Made by a program: the position numbers and the translations under genes. The notes under the pieces were generated by a model. It had not been told where the DNA came from. It saw nothing but the letters and a program-made list of their open reading frames with translations, and did no database searches. Positions 26,175 through 38,379 of a DNA stretch of 64,000 nt are shown here, one piece after another. Numbering within the stretch: the stretch's first letter is position 1; each line of letters opens with the position of its first letter. The DNA comes from Paramecium tetraurelia (Eukaryota; Ciliophora; Oligohymenophorea; Peniculida; Parameciidae): the NCBI RefSeq assembly GCF_000165425.1, contig NW_001798956.1:311373-375372 (forward strand), written 5' to 3'.

Positions 26175-27379
26175 TCAATTTAAAATCCTGCATTATAATT
26201 AATAGAGTTTTTCACGAGCATCTTTTAATTAGTTGCTTAATTCTATGTATCTGCTTTTATTTTGTTTTGGAGTTCCACATAATTCTCTTTCTAAACGTAA
26301 TACGTCTGCGAATAAATACTAGTACTGAAGTTTTAAATCTAATATGATTAGTTTATTATACCATCATGTCTGCCTACACTTTTGCTTCTGTGATCTTATC
26401 GAAATTGTGGTATTTTTTTAGGAATTTGGGAAACTTTACTTTCATTTTAATTTTGCAAAATTTCTGTACATTATTACGGTTCCCTTAGGTTATAAAGACA
26501 GGCCATATTATTACAACACTTTATGTCAAAAATTTAAGCTTCAATCATTCTTATAAAATGAGGACTTAGAAAAAATCTATTGTCATTTGTATATTATACT
26601 TTTCTGTCAATGTCTTAATATTTAGTTTTGAAAATGTAACATCTTTCTCTTCTTCAGCCAATTAAAATTGTCCTGAGTGATCTCTGCTGCAACTTTGCTT
26701 ATTTTTTTTTATATGGTTTCCTTTCATACAATTGTCCCTATACAGTTGTTACACACATTAATCAAACAATTCTTTGAGATTTTTAGGATCTTATTGCTCT
26801 AATAATGGAGTTCGTATATTTTTAATTTCTATTGTAAGATGAGGAGCTCGTTACGACGATTTAGCAGTTTAAGGTAATAGAGGTTATCTCTAAGTAATAC
26901 TAAATTCTATATGCAAATGAAATAAAAGAAAAAAATACAGTCTTTAGGTTGTCGATTAGTTAATTTTGAAGGTTCATTTCTTTGAATAATATTATTCAAC
27001 CCCTCAGGTTTTATTTAATTTAATAGTTATTCTTGTTTCTATGTTTTTAGAATATTAATTAATTCACTATTAGCTTCCTTCTCTTCAAATAATTATCTTT
27101 ACAATTGCTAAATATTTATACATCATACCTTCACTTGAATTTATAATGAGATTCTTAGCTTGTTAAGATATTGACATTCAGTTCTGTAGAACTATAACTC
27201 TTTCGCAATTACTTCTTCCTCCTATTACTGACAATAATTACATATTGATCTATTGGAGGTTATTGTTTTTCTAATAAATCAATTGTTTCATCAACCAAAG
27301 TTTTCAAAGTTGATGACTCTATTTTTTCATCTTTTATTATTTTAACTAGTTTAAGACAAAAATCTGTATAAGTTAGCAT
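26175..27379 (-). CDS. Coiled-coil protein with many introns, 362 aa, unknown
   Basis: Five introns (20, 21, 32, 23, 20 nt) are required, and their removal leaves exactly 363 codons. The start is MLTYTDFCLKLVKIIKDEKI. A coiled region (LFEEKEANSELINILKTQKQ) follows, then a middle domain with FDQCVQQLYRDNCMKGN, and a region EKFFLSPHFIRMIEAQIFD. A C-terminal coiled coil (NVLRLERELCGTPKQNKS) ends LYQLQCRILN. A Cys pair in IFDIKCCNNMACLYNL could bind metal but no full motif is seen. Function unknown. Confidence 0.7.
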
Positions 27380-28166
27380 ATTATATTAATTAAAAATTAA
27401 TAATAGGTTTTAACAACTAAAATTAAAACTAATTTCTTTATGACTACATTATTCTTGTGAATAACACTATCTACTGGAATATTTTGTTGTTATTTAATCA
27501 AATAGTATTCCCTAGTGTTAATGGTAACTATCAAAAAGCAATAAACTAAGCTTGACCTTTTTTTTAAAAATAAGCTAATGTTTAAAAATAAATTCTAAGT
27601 CAAAGACTTAAGCATCATTAGATATCATTTAATCAATGAAAAGATGTTTGTGAAATTCTAAATATTGTCTTTATAAGTATTGAAAAATACATTTAAAGCA
27701 ATTTGCAAAGGATGTGAATTTATTTTAAAGAAAATTAAAAATAACCTATTATCAAAGGACAGATTTATTATTTCAAATATCTTATCAAATCTATTTTAGA
27801 AGAATAGATTTTTTTTTTATATTTATTTGTTATTTCTATTATCTGCTCATCAATACTTTTTTAAATTAATAGATTCTTCAAAAAACTTCATAACGATTTA
27901 ACAATCGCTAATTATTTCAACCATAAATGACAAATTATCATAACTTACTATCTCAGTGTAATACCTTAAATGATTTCATTATTTATTATTAAAATGATAT
28001 AAAGCTATGTATCCAACAACTATTCTAAGGTCATTTTTAAAATAATTTTTATTTAAATTTCTTTCATATAATATACTCAATGATATTTCATTATATAAAT
28101 ACAAAAGGTGTAAAGAAAAGCTAAAATATTGTGAAAAATTTATTAAATTATAAACGAACATTATAA
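27380..28166. other. Intergenic region, about 0.79 kb
   Basis: A+T-rich sequence between two minus-strand genes. Frames open by chance are present on the minus strand (for example near 27979-28170), but they are hydrophobic and compositionally unlike neighbouring genes. Nothing supported. Confidence 0.55.
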
Positions 28167-29677
28167 TCAATAGTTTGAATCCAATTATTTTGTATCTATC
28201 CTAACTTCTATATTTTTGTCATCTACGTTTTAATTAGTCGAACCTTTTTAATTATTTGAAATGAGATTCCCTCTAGCATACTATAATCTTTATTATGTGT
28301 AATTAAATCTTGTATAAGTGTTTCTATAGGATAGTTATTAATTCTAATCAACTTTAATACCTTCATTGGTTGATTATTCTCTTGAGTGAGTTTAAGATTA
28401 AGTAGATTCAATAGGAAATTTATTATTGTTCAGTATTGGGGAAATTGGAAGAGAATTTATTTGTGTATTTAGAGAAACATTATCATTAATAGATCGTTTA
28501 TTTGTCTATTGTGCTGATGTAACAGTGCCTACTTTGACAATTTCTGGGGTTCCATTACTAGTTGATTCTTCAGAGAGCGGAGAAGCTTAGAATTTTTTAT
28601 TTTGATCTTAATTATCTATTCTATTATTTTACTAGTTTGGGTTGTTAAGTTATTCGTTATTTTATTAAGTTGTAACCTGTTAATTCAACATTGCTTATTA
28701 TTCATTTCTTCTCTGCTAAGCTCTTTAAGAATATAATGTTGTTTTGGAATGTTAATATGTGCGAGCAGTGTATGGTTATTGAACATCTATATTCTTTGAT
28801 TCTTAAACTTTTTATAGAGAGGGTGTAGTCTAAATTGGTGTTGCATTCTATGTAGGTAATAATTGCTCATTATTTTACTTGAGGATGTTTGGTTCTGGGT
28901 TTTTCTTTTGTTCAAATATGCTCATTTTTTTAAAAGATTTTTATCGTTCAACTTGTTTGGTATAACTAGTAAAATTATAGTTTTAATTATGTAGTTTTTT
29001 ATCTGCTTCCGAAATTTCACCACTGTTTACCTCAAAGGACCTTTGCTCTATGCAACCCATGATTTTAGTGTGTCTTCTAAATTCTTTCATGCATGATTGT
29101 AGATCATCAATAAGGTATTCTCTTGAAACTATTGAAAATCCTTTGACTTATTAGAAGAACGTATTCAAGGTAGAAGTAGATTTTGGGGTTTCTTAATATA
29201 TTATTTAATGAATACTTTTCAATTTATCAATTCCAAATTTGAGAGGCGTTGATGTGTCTTCTGTTTGGCCTTCAATTTATTCAACATTGTTATTTTTTTC
29301 TTTTAATTCACCATACTTGTGACCAGACTTCTTTATTATTAAGTCTTTATTAGGAAGGTCTAATTTGTTATGGAGTTTTACATACTTAACCTAAAATATG
29401 ATTCTGGCTAGAACAGCTCATGATCTGTTTGTTTTGTTTTGGTTGGAGATTTTGATTTTTCCTCCTCTTAACCATTCTAATTAGAGGGTTTCATATGGCC
29501 TATTTTGAAGTTTTAAATAAACAAACAAACATCCGAAATTGTCTTTGCTTGGTCTTGAAGGAGTTTTATGAGCAATTAGCATTTTTATTATGTAATTGAC
29601 ATCGGATCTGATATCGAAGGCAGTAATTTTTCAATGAATTCAATAAAGGCTACTTTTAATGACAATATATCAGCCAT
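28167..29677 (-). CDS. Q/N-rich protein of unknown function, 494 aa
   Basis: One 26-nt intron leaves exactly 495 codons. The first 60 residues (MADILSLKVAFIEFIEKL and QNFKIGHMKPSNQNG) form a small helical domain. Residues 100-230 hold a second ordered-looking region (SIVSREYLIDDLQSCMKEF, then MGCIEQRSFEVNSGEI). The rest, about 250 residues, is low-complexity Q/N/T/S, like yeast prion-type domains. The start codon lies only 15 bases from the divergent start of the next gene. No catalytic motif. Confidence 0.75.
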
Positions 29678-29692
29678 TTTTAATTAATTATA

Positions 29693-30997
29693 ATGAACAA
29701 CTTCGAATAAGACTTCTATTAATTTGTTAAAGATTAATTAGCCAAAAAGAGAAAGTAAAAGGACTCTTCCCCTAATACTCCACAAGATGAAACTGATGAA
29801 ATGGAAAGTAACTCATATTGATTTTATAAAGAAAATAGATTGTTCAATTAAAATGTCAGTAAAGTGTTGCAACAAGAGAGAAAGAAAATGAGAATCAATA
29901 AAGTTACAAGGGAGTAGTTGTTCGATAGAAGGTTTAAAGAATTTGCCAATATGGATACCTTTCTTGACATTAAATAGTTTCTCAAACATTTAAGCAATTA
30001 GAAGATAGCCAAAGCAGAAAAAAAAAAGAAGTTAAAAACTCTAAAGAAAATAGATTCAGATAGTGAAAATGATGATTTATTTGATTATGCTGAAATCATA
30101 CAAAAGAGCAAGTAAATTGTTGAGAAAAGTACAGTTATAAGGCATTCACCTGACATTAAAGGATACTTGATATAGGAGGACTAACAAAATTCACCAAAAA
30201 ATGATATAGAGGAACTCAAAACAGAAGATGACAAATTTTATAATGGAATCGATTAACTCTTTGTTGATATCAAGACTAAATCTGAATAATTAGCATTATA
30301 AAAAAAATATGAGTAAGAAAGAAGAAATTGCAAAAGATCATTCTAAATGATTAGATTACCTCAAAAACATATAGAAGAAAATCTTTAAGAAAAAGAGAGA
30401 ATGGACGAATTGATATCTAAATAAGCTAAGCAATTTAAGTAATAAACTGAAAAGGTTCTATCATTACTTGAAAAAACAACAAAGCAATTATACAATAATA
30501 AATAGAAAAAAGGACCCCAAAGATATATAAAAAAGAAGAAGAAGTTAACAGAACCAATTTAATAACTGTCAGATATTAGTGAATAGAGAACAACTTTCCA
30601 TCAACTTTATCCTGAAACTTCTCGAAGTACTAACAAACTTCCATAGCTATCTCCCAATGCATCCAAAATCTATTCTCATAGAACCTTTTTAAGTTAAGCT
30701 GTTTTTCCTGATTCGAGGAAGATAAGTCAGATTACTGAGAGAGAGGAACCTTAGGCTAAGATAAAGAATCAATTTAAACAGTTCATTTAAAAAATAGACA
30801 GGGCTAAAGCATCTTTTGATAAATCATATTAGAATGACAAGGAGTTGTTGTAAATTTAATAAAGAATAATAAAAAATATGAATAAAATAGGAGAGATTCC
30901 ATTGGAGAGTTTAAAAATACTTAATAAAAAAGAATTTGAGATTAGCAATCTGAAGTAGAGTAAATTTAAAAAACTAAGGCCTATGCAAATTTTATGA
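29693..30997 (+). CDS. Charged coiled-coil protein, 426 aa, unknown
   Basis: Start MNNFEQDFYQFVKDQ; one 24-nt intron after codon 39; then an uninterrupted frame. The sequence is rich in K, E and Q with long helices (VLQQERKKMRINKVTREQL; QEKERMDELISKQAKQFKQ) and a basic patch (QRYIKKKKKKLTEP). The C-terminal 80 residues (KIKNQFKQFIQKIDRAKASF ... LKQSKFKKLRPMQIL) are also helical. A filament or basal-body component would fit, but nothing diagnostic is present. Confidence 0.72.
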
Positions 30998-31239
30998 TTT
31001 TTCAAAATAAAATACAATTTATGAATTTTCTTTACTATTTTTAAGGGTTTGAATTAAATGTTATATTTTTATAATTCTAACGTCTGAAATGTGAATAATT
31101 AAAGGGTACTCTATATATTTAAGGTGTCTATTCATATCAAGAAACATGATTAATTGCATTGCCCATCACATTTGAGTGAAATTTATAAAATAGGTAAGAT
31201 GAATTTAATTGTAAATGAATTATTTGTTTAACTAATATT

Positions 31240-31579
31240 TCATCCGAATTGTATTTATGAACGACCTCCAGGTGGATTCTTAACTTTGACTGATGTGTGG
31301 GTCCCTAAAAAATATTCAAAATATGAAAAACCTTAATCCTATTATTATTATTGTTGCTATTGTTGCTATTATTGCTATCCTTTTTGAGGAGCAGGGTCTC
31401 CTCCAAGAGTAAATTGACTAGCATTAGGGTCTCTTACAACTCGTTTTTATTGAGGAGCAGGCTCATCAGAGCCCTGAATAAGAATTCAAAAATACAAATG
31501 AGATGGATGAATTACCACCTGGTGCTTATGTGGTTTTAGTTGATGGCTTTGAAAGTGAATACCCTTAGATATTGTTCAT
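31240..31579 (-). CDS. Jupiter/HN1-like small protein, 96 aa
   Basis: Two introns (22 and 27 nt) leave exactly 97 codons. The protein shows the repeated PPGG motif of the Jupiter (HN1/JPT) family: QAPGGNSSISFGSDEPAPQ at the N-terminal side and VKNPPGGRSQIQFG at the very C-terminus. A middle NASQFTLGGDPAP and a run of about 12 glutamines, encoded by CAA, TAA and TAG, separate them. Jupiter binds microtubules in flies; HN1 proteins are small and disordered. Family assignment rests on these short motifs and overall size. The same DNA on the plus strand is open for about 60 codons but looks accidental. Confidence 0.75.
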
Positions 31580-31831
31580 TATTTAAATAATTAATGATTA
31601 TACATTCACTTCATATTAAATATATAAAGTCATCAAATATCTTAAAATGTATTGAGTTAATTCAAATTATCCCATTATCACTAATTTATATTATTTTAAG
31701 CTGTTATAAATTATATTATGTATACTATCAATAACCATTTGCATAGAAAAACATCATCAAACATCAAAAGCAATGAGGTACAAAAATACAACTATCCCAA
31801 ATAACATCATAAATATTCCAATACTCAACTA

Positions 31832-33099
31832 ATGTAGAAATTGGCAGGTCTGTAAGTACTTAAGAAATTAATAACAGGACCATCCAAATCATTAAATCAC
31901 AATAACTCTAAGACCAGAATACGTACAGAGGGGAACGAGAAGCAATTTAAAGGTCAAATGTCAATCTCGCCAAAAAAAGAGAAAGAAAAGGAACAATCTG
32001 CTTCACCTCCTTAAAGAAATTCTCATGCTTAAGTTAATGTTATTTCGAACCTAATAAATTAAAATTTGAATCATACTGAATATAAACGATTAACCAGAGA
32101 GCAGAGAAATCAAAGTGCAGATTTTCAAGCACTTTTATCGCAATAACGGAACGAGAATGGCAATTTGAAGAATAGTACAAAAAAGAAATTCAATTCTTAT
32201 GGAAATTTGAATGAATAAGTATATTTCTCATAGAGAAGTGGATTGTCTGAGTGCCCATCTGCTTTACAACTCATTCAAAACACTATTGATTAAAAACTCA
32301 TGGGATTAAAGGGATCTGCATCTATGAAGTAGTTTCCCTCTCCTCCAACTATAAAACTATAACAATAATAACAAATAACAACCCAAGAATTCAAAGAGAA
32401 ATTAAGCAACTTAAGTAGAGATTTAAGGTAAAATAAAATTTAAATTGAAGATGAATTGCTAAAGACATAAAAGAAATAGAATTAAAAATGTGTCACTCGA
32501 TATGATAATAAAGAAGGGGAAAAGTAACAAAGGGAGAACATATCGCAGAGAAGTAAATCAGTTGACTCCTAATCTTCTTTATTGGAAAATTTAAAATAAC
32601 GTTATGAGTGTGATGAAACACAAAAATTGAATTACTATCAGACTTAAGCAGATGATGAGTATAGAGGCAACCAATAAACTTATATCAAACAAAGAAAATT
32701 GGAAAGCAAGATAGATCAATTAGTAGTTTAAGTTCAATTATTAAAAAAGAAATCTGAATAGTTAGAATTGTAAAATAAGTTTCTGTTTGAAAATCTAACT
32801 AAATTTCAACAAGAAACAGATTGCAGTACAGATGTATTATATTTGTGTAATAATTGTAGGAGAGAAACCTTTTGATGAATAAATTAGATTAAATGATAGG
32901 AATGTAAAAACGGTAGGAAGAGAATCTTAATTTCTTTAAATAGATCTTTGCCAAAGGATATGATCAATCTCGAAGAATAAAAACTGAGTAACATCAGTAA
33001 TAAGTAGAAGAAGAAAATATGAAGATAAATTAGAAAACAGAATCTAAATAACGACCTTTTGTCAAGTCCGCTTATTAAGGACTAGATTTTAACATTTGA
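31832..33099 (+). CDS. Low-complexity coiled-coil protein, about 411 aa, unknown
   Basis: Start MQKLAGLQVLKKLITGPSK. The first 230 residues are polar and disordered-looking; a coiled coil follows (KQRKLESKIDQLVVQVQLLK) to DCSTDVLYLCNN. If a 32-nt GTAGGA...TTAG intron is removed there, the frame runs to 33099, ending FVKSAYQGLDFNI. Without it, translation stops at 32875 after RRETF (347 aa). The intron version is preferred because the downstream frame has normal coding composition. No known domain. Confidence 0.65.
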
Positions 33100-33175
33100 A
33101 AAAACTATTTATAATAATAAACAATATTTCCCCAGTCCATAATATATTTTGATAATTTCAAATGATTAATATAAA

Positions 33176-33328
33176 TCATTTCTTCATAAACCCAAACAAA
33201 CTTTTTTTTTCTGGTTGTTGCTATTAAGCTTAGGTTTATTATTGTTATTGAGCCTAAAAGTTTATAAGATTAATAAATTACAGGAGGAGGTCCTTATTAT
33301 TAAGCAGCTGGTTGAGCAGTTGCAGTTG

Positions 33329-33382
<54 letters not shown>

Positions 33383-35856
33383 ATGGATAATTATTTTAAG
33401 GTTATTGATTTTATTGGGTAGGTTGAGTTTGAGGTTGAGTTCCTTTTTATTATGGTTATGTAGGGGATGGTTGTTGTCTGCTTGAATCTGGCTACTGAGT
33501 AGTGGTTCTATTTACAATAGGATCATTAGGTCTTTAAGGAGGTTATTCTTAATCTCTTATCACATCTGTTCTTTGATTGGATATTTAAGTATTAGTTGTC
33601 TAAGTTTTATTTTATTAATTATTATTTGTAGTTACTTATTATTATTAAGTTTATAATTTTGTTGTTGTTGTTGCTTATTATTATTATTAAGGTGCTTATA
33701 ATGACTATTAATATATTTAAATATCTTACTTATTATTTATTCTATTAATTAGATGAAGAACTAGTTTATTATTTTTATTTTTATATATATTATTAATCTT
33801 CCTATTCTTCTGTTGCTGATAAAATATATTCTGATAGACTAAATAATAATTTTTTATATTTACTCAGGATCTCTTTTAATTATCTTTTGTGCATTTTTGA
33901 ATGTCTCTATTTCCCTATTTAATTTCTTTCTCTCTTCGACTACGTTCTAATCTTCACTTATAACAGACAGAATGGTTTAGTTTTGCATTAAGTTTGATTA
34001 CAATTATCTCAACATTTGATTCTATAGAATAGACATTATATAAATACTTAGCATCCTTTAACTAAAAAGTATCCAATAAGTTTTGGAATGTTGTCTCTAG
34101 TAGCTCTGACTACCAATTTGAAATAATGTTCTATTTTGTTTCTTAATTCTAAAACCATAGGATTTCCTTTTTGTTAATCAGCCTTTGATTCCTTGCCAAA
34201 TTTGATGAAAGGCTTGCCACTTAAATAATTGAAATCATTCGTGAATATGTAATTTTATTCTGCATCAAGAACATCAGTAATAGAATCATAGGCATTCTTT
34301 TTACATTCATGAATCACTTCCATAATTTAATCTTATAGCATTTTGTAAACAGAAGGCAATCTATAAAATATAAATAGTCATATACTATTGTAATTGACTT
34401 TCTAAAATAGTGGTTGCATATTATTCTAGGATCTAAAATGCTTGTTCAAGAGTTTCATAAGCCGGAGCATATAATTTCTTTAATTCTGGATTCAAAAGGG
34501 CATAGAATGCATCCACAGGTAAAAACCCAGGAATAGATTATGCCTAATATTTTTAAATGACTTAGAGAATGTCCTCATCCTTAAATTTCTTTAAAGCACA
34601 ATGGTCTAATTGACTGTAGTCATCATATAAATCCTTGAAAAGCAATTTAATTGATGACCCAGCTGGCACTTGTAAACTCTTGATATTAGCCTTTTGCTTT
34701 TCATATTGTCCTGAGATAGAATTTCTAAAACGAACTGAAAACTCATGGATGAGTTGCCAAATAAAATGTAATTTATCCTAAATAATGTTATAGAATAAAA
34801 TTACAGAATCTTCAATAGGCAATCCAGGTCCCAAAATGTCAAGTCTATTCTGCACTTTAGAAATCCTTTAATTAATTTCCTACATTAAAGTAGGCAAGAA
34901 ACTTCGGATTCTTCTATATAGAATTCTAGTTAATTTGCCTGTCAACACTTGAGTACCAAATATATCTCCAGGAATGGAAGAATAAACAGGATGATTGGCA
35001 AAGAAGTTCTTTTCTCTCTGAACAGCTTACACAATGGGAACACTATCCTTAATTTCTTATTGGGATCTCAACTTCACTCCCACATAACCATATTTGAGGG
35101 GTACTTCCTCTCCTTTCAACATTTTAATTGCATTAGTTCCTTAATCCATAATATCTATTTTTGTTAAGACTCCTACAGTTCTGATGCCATCTGGATCCAA
35201 CTTCTTAGCCAATAATAGTGCATCTGATGTTGTCATATCAGCATTAGCTGCAACAACACATAAAATGATAGCTGATGGATCTTCGCAATATCTCTTAGCC
35301 ATGTTGGTTGTGATTTATTCAATATCTTTAGGTTAATCCATAATTGGTATTCTTGTAATTCCAGGTAAGTCTATATTACATAGATTCTTTTATCGTTACC
35401 AACAAGGGTTAGATCTGGACAATTAGGTCCAGTCACTGCCAAAATGATTGGTTTGTCAATGATGTTTTTGCTTGATCCACACACCTTGTCAGTTAATTCT
35501 TCGATGCTCTTTCTGACTTCTTCAAAATTGGTATATTTCTTGCCTTTGATTTCCTCTACGAATTCAGCTGTTGGTTAAGCACACACACTTTAAGGTGAAT
35601 AAGACAGACGCAATTCCAACGGTCTTCTTGTGACAACACCCTATTTATCAAATCATAACATTACAGATCCTCTTGGTAAGAAATCAATTCCAACAATATG
35701 TTCCAACAATGAAGACTTACCTGCAGATTGGATACCAAGGACAACGATTCGAGGTAATTTTATGTAATCATTAAGTCCTATATCACGTAATTGATCAACT
35801 AAAGTAATCACTTTTCTTAAGTTTCCCAACAAACTCGTTTATGACTCTTATGACAT
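33176..35856 (-). CDS. Dynamin-family GTPase with an N/Q/P-rich tail, 832 aa
   Basis: Dynamins polymerise on membranes and cut or remodel them using GTP. The G domain begins at residue 1 with [21 protein letters not shown]1 [13 protein letters not shown]2 [11 protein letters not shown]3 LTLVDLPGITR and G4 [13 protein letters not shown] are intact. A stalk follows, and a GED-like segment ([33 protein letters not shown]). There is no PH domain. The last 170 residues are Q/P/N-rich, contain about 17 Asn encoded by (AAT)n, and end [10 protein letters not shown]. Seven introns of 24-29 nt leave exactly 833 codons. The G3 motif is itself split by one. Which dynamin class (endocytic, mitochondrial, nuclear) cannot be told. 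Confidence 0.93.
33330..33380. repeat. (TTA)17 microsatellite inside the dynamin tail
   Basis: About 17 uninterrupted TTA units on the plus strand. On the coding (minus) strand they read AAT and give a polyasparagine run in the dynamin's C-terminal tail. The run is in frame, so length changes would only alter the number of Asn residues. Confidence 0.9.
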
Positions 35857-36788
35857 AAATAATTAAATAATGTGTATAAAATTTTAATTCTATATTCTCA
35901 TCATTATTTAAATTTCATAATTCTTTTTAATACCTAAATCAAATAAATTTTATTTCTTACCTTTATCTCTATGTTAATTATAGTAGTTATTATCTAGAAT
36001 ATTAAGTGATAATAAATTAATTTTTATGAAATATTGTAATACTTATATCCATAGAATTGAAATTTTCTACAATTAAGAATGCATTGATTAGTAAAATATC
36101 AAATATCTTATTTCAAAGTAATTTGTAACTAATAGTATCATTCAATACAAATGAATATATTTTAATGGAGTTCTAAAATACCATAAAAAAGATAAAGAAA
36201 CGAATAACTTGAATTATAATTATTAATGAGAAATTAAGCAATAAATTAACTAACTGGAATTAATGCTAAAAATTATTCTAGTGGGAAATGATAACCATAT
36301 TTTATTTTTTGATTCTCTCAATAAAATTTACTCATATTCTTATTAAAAAGAGCAGCTAAAATAAATTTATTTCTTAAACCTCTATTATTTTTAAGAAAAA
36401 TTCATGAGAAATATGGACAAATAGACTAAATTGATATAGATTCATTTAGGTCAATCATTCTAAAGTTCTTGTAAATTTTGAAATACTAAAACGATTTTGA
36501 AGTTTTGATCATTTTGCTGGCGTTTTTCAAATTTTACAATCAAAAAAAGATTATATAATTTTTTATGTGATTTAAGTAGGATTGAACTTAATTGCTATCA
36601 AATTATATAATCTTTAATATTAAGAGTTACAATAAAACAAATTCTTTAATTATAATATTTATTATGAATTGAAAGGAATTAAAACTTTTATATTATAAAT
36701 TTAATTAAGAATTTTTATTTTATATTTGTAACTTCACTTATGATAATTTTTTATCTACTTTATTCTCTTTTTTCATTATTTATTTAAA
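35857..36788. other. Intergenic region, about 0.93 kb
   Basis: Divergent spacer between the dynamin and VWA genes. Very A+T-rich; no supported frame or RNA found. Confidence 0.6.
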
Positions 36789-38138
36789 ATGTCTGCCTTC
36801 AATAAGTATTATTCGATCCTTGAATCCAACAAGGATATTAAATAACAATATAAGCAAAATAATCCAGAAGATGAAATTCCAGAAAAAAGCAAATAAATTT
36901 AGGAAATGAATAATCCCATCGATATTAGGTATGGATATCAAGACAAAAGCTCCCTGCTTTTCTAAATTAATAAAAAATTTCCAAATTAACCTGATTTCAA
37001 AATTGGAGTGGATTTAATATATTTAATAGACATTAGTTAATCATTAAATGATGAGTCCTTAGAAAAAATCAAATCGGCCTTAAAGTGCTTAGTTAATTAC
37101 TTAAGTGATTAAGATAGATTATGCATTGTTACTTATAGCAATAAAGCTTGTTAACTATTTCCATTAATTCCTCTCAGTGAAAAAAATAAACTGAAGATAA
37201 TTAAAAAAATTGAATAGATCACTATAAAGAAAGAAAATTCTAATATTTACAGTGCTCTTTAAATTACTCTCTTGTCTTTGGAATTAAGACAATTTAAAAA
37301 CGAAATTACCAATGTCAATATAATCAGTTAAGACTAAGATTTAAGAAAGTATAGCAACGATTTCAAAGAGGCCTTTTAAAATGAATAGGCTTTTAAATTG
37401 AAAGTCTTTTTGTTGTTTTCTTAAGACCTGATTTAGTTTTGTTAGAAAAAGAAAAGGGAAAGTCAAAAATTTGGACGATATCACATAATGAAGAAGTTCG
37501 ATTAATTATCCTCATTACTATGTTTCGAAACCTTGAAACTTCAATAGACTGTTATTTTGAATCTAGAAATAAGAGTGAAGACTCATTAAAATAATCCAAT
37601 TTAAATATCAGAATGTAGTGGTGGTAAATTCATTTATGTTAGCCCATATGAAATTCGAATCAAAAAGAAATTGGTTTCTATTGGGTAAAACAAACCTCAT
37701 TTGATCGGCATTGGAAATATTCCCAAGTCTGAGGGTGGTGAAATTTGTAATATAGAAGTATCTTTCTAACAAATACATTCTAATCATCACTAAAATTACG
37801 ACATTCCAATCTATGCATAATCTCAGAAAAACAATATTTTAGATGAAACTGTTATGGTTCAAATATATAAGCTGAAATCTCGAAGTCAAATGAATGAGGC
37901 TATGCTATACTACGATCCATATAGAATTTAAGATTGCATTGAAATTCTACAAATGTTCCAATCTGAAGTAGCAGATCTACCTGATGGAATAAAACAATAG
38001 TTAAATGTTGAAATGCAATAATTTGAACTAGCCCTATCTTAATACAAGCACAATCCAGCCTAATAGATAGAAAATCCATTTACTAAAATAGACTAATAGA
38101 GTAAGATTCTAAAGCTCAAAGTTTTTGATAAGCTTTGA
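36789..38138 (+). CDS. von Willebrand factor A-domain protein, 449 aa
   Basis: The single frame has no intron. After a charged 60-residue N-terminus, a VWA fold begins: DFKIGVDLIYLIDISQSLND, with the metal-binding DxSxS as DISQS, then LVNYLSDQDRLCIVTYSNKA and later ENSNIYSALQITLLSLE, where the family's Thr/Asp MIDAS residues are weakly kept. The next beta strand is LKVFLLFSQDL. A conserved-looking C-terminal region (ISECSGGKFIYVSPYEIRI; YDPYRIQDCIEILQMF) follows. No signal peptide, so probably intracellular, like Copine or WAV-type VWA proteins of protists. Binding partner unknown. Confidence 0.85.
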
Positions 38139-38379
38139 TTAAATTCTTTTTATTGTTTGCTTTCTATTTATAAATTTTAAAATCTTAGATGTATTAAAAC
38201 AAATAATCCTATAAATTCATTTGATATTAATTACTCTTAAAACAGAAGCATTACCAAAATATCCAAATGGATCTTTATGTTTTATTGGTAATATCTAATT
38301 ATAGATTGTTGATAAGAAAACATAAATTTTATTGCAATATATACAGAAATAAATTTATCATAATATAATATCAAAAACA

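Noticed and set aside
31181-31390. A plus-strand frame MNLIVNELFVQLIFHPN... ending in a Y/C-rich run
   Set aside because: It is the antisense of the Jupiter-like gene; the Y/C run is the complement of the Q run.
36570-36600. GGATTGAACTT, reminiscent of a tRNA T-arm
   Set aside because: No acceptor or anticodon stem can be drawn around it.
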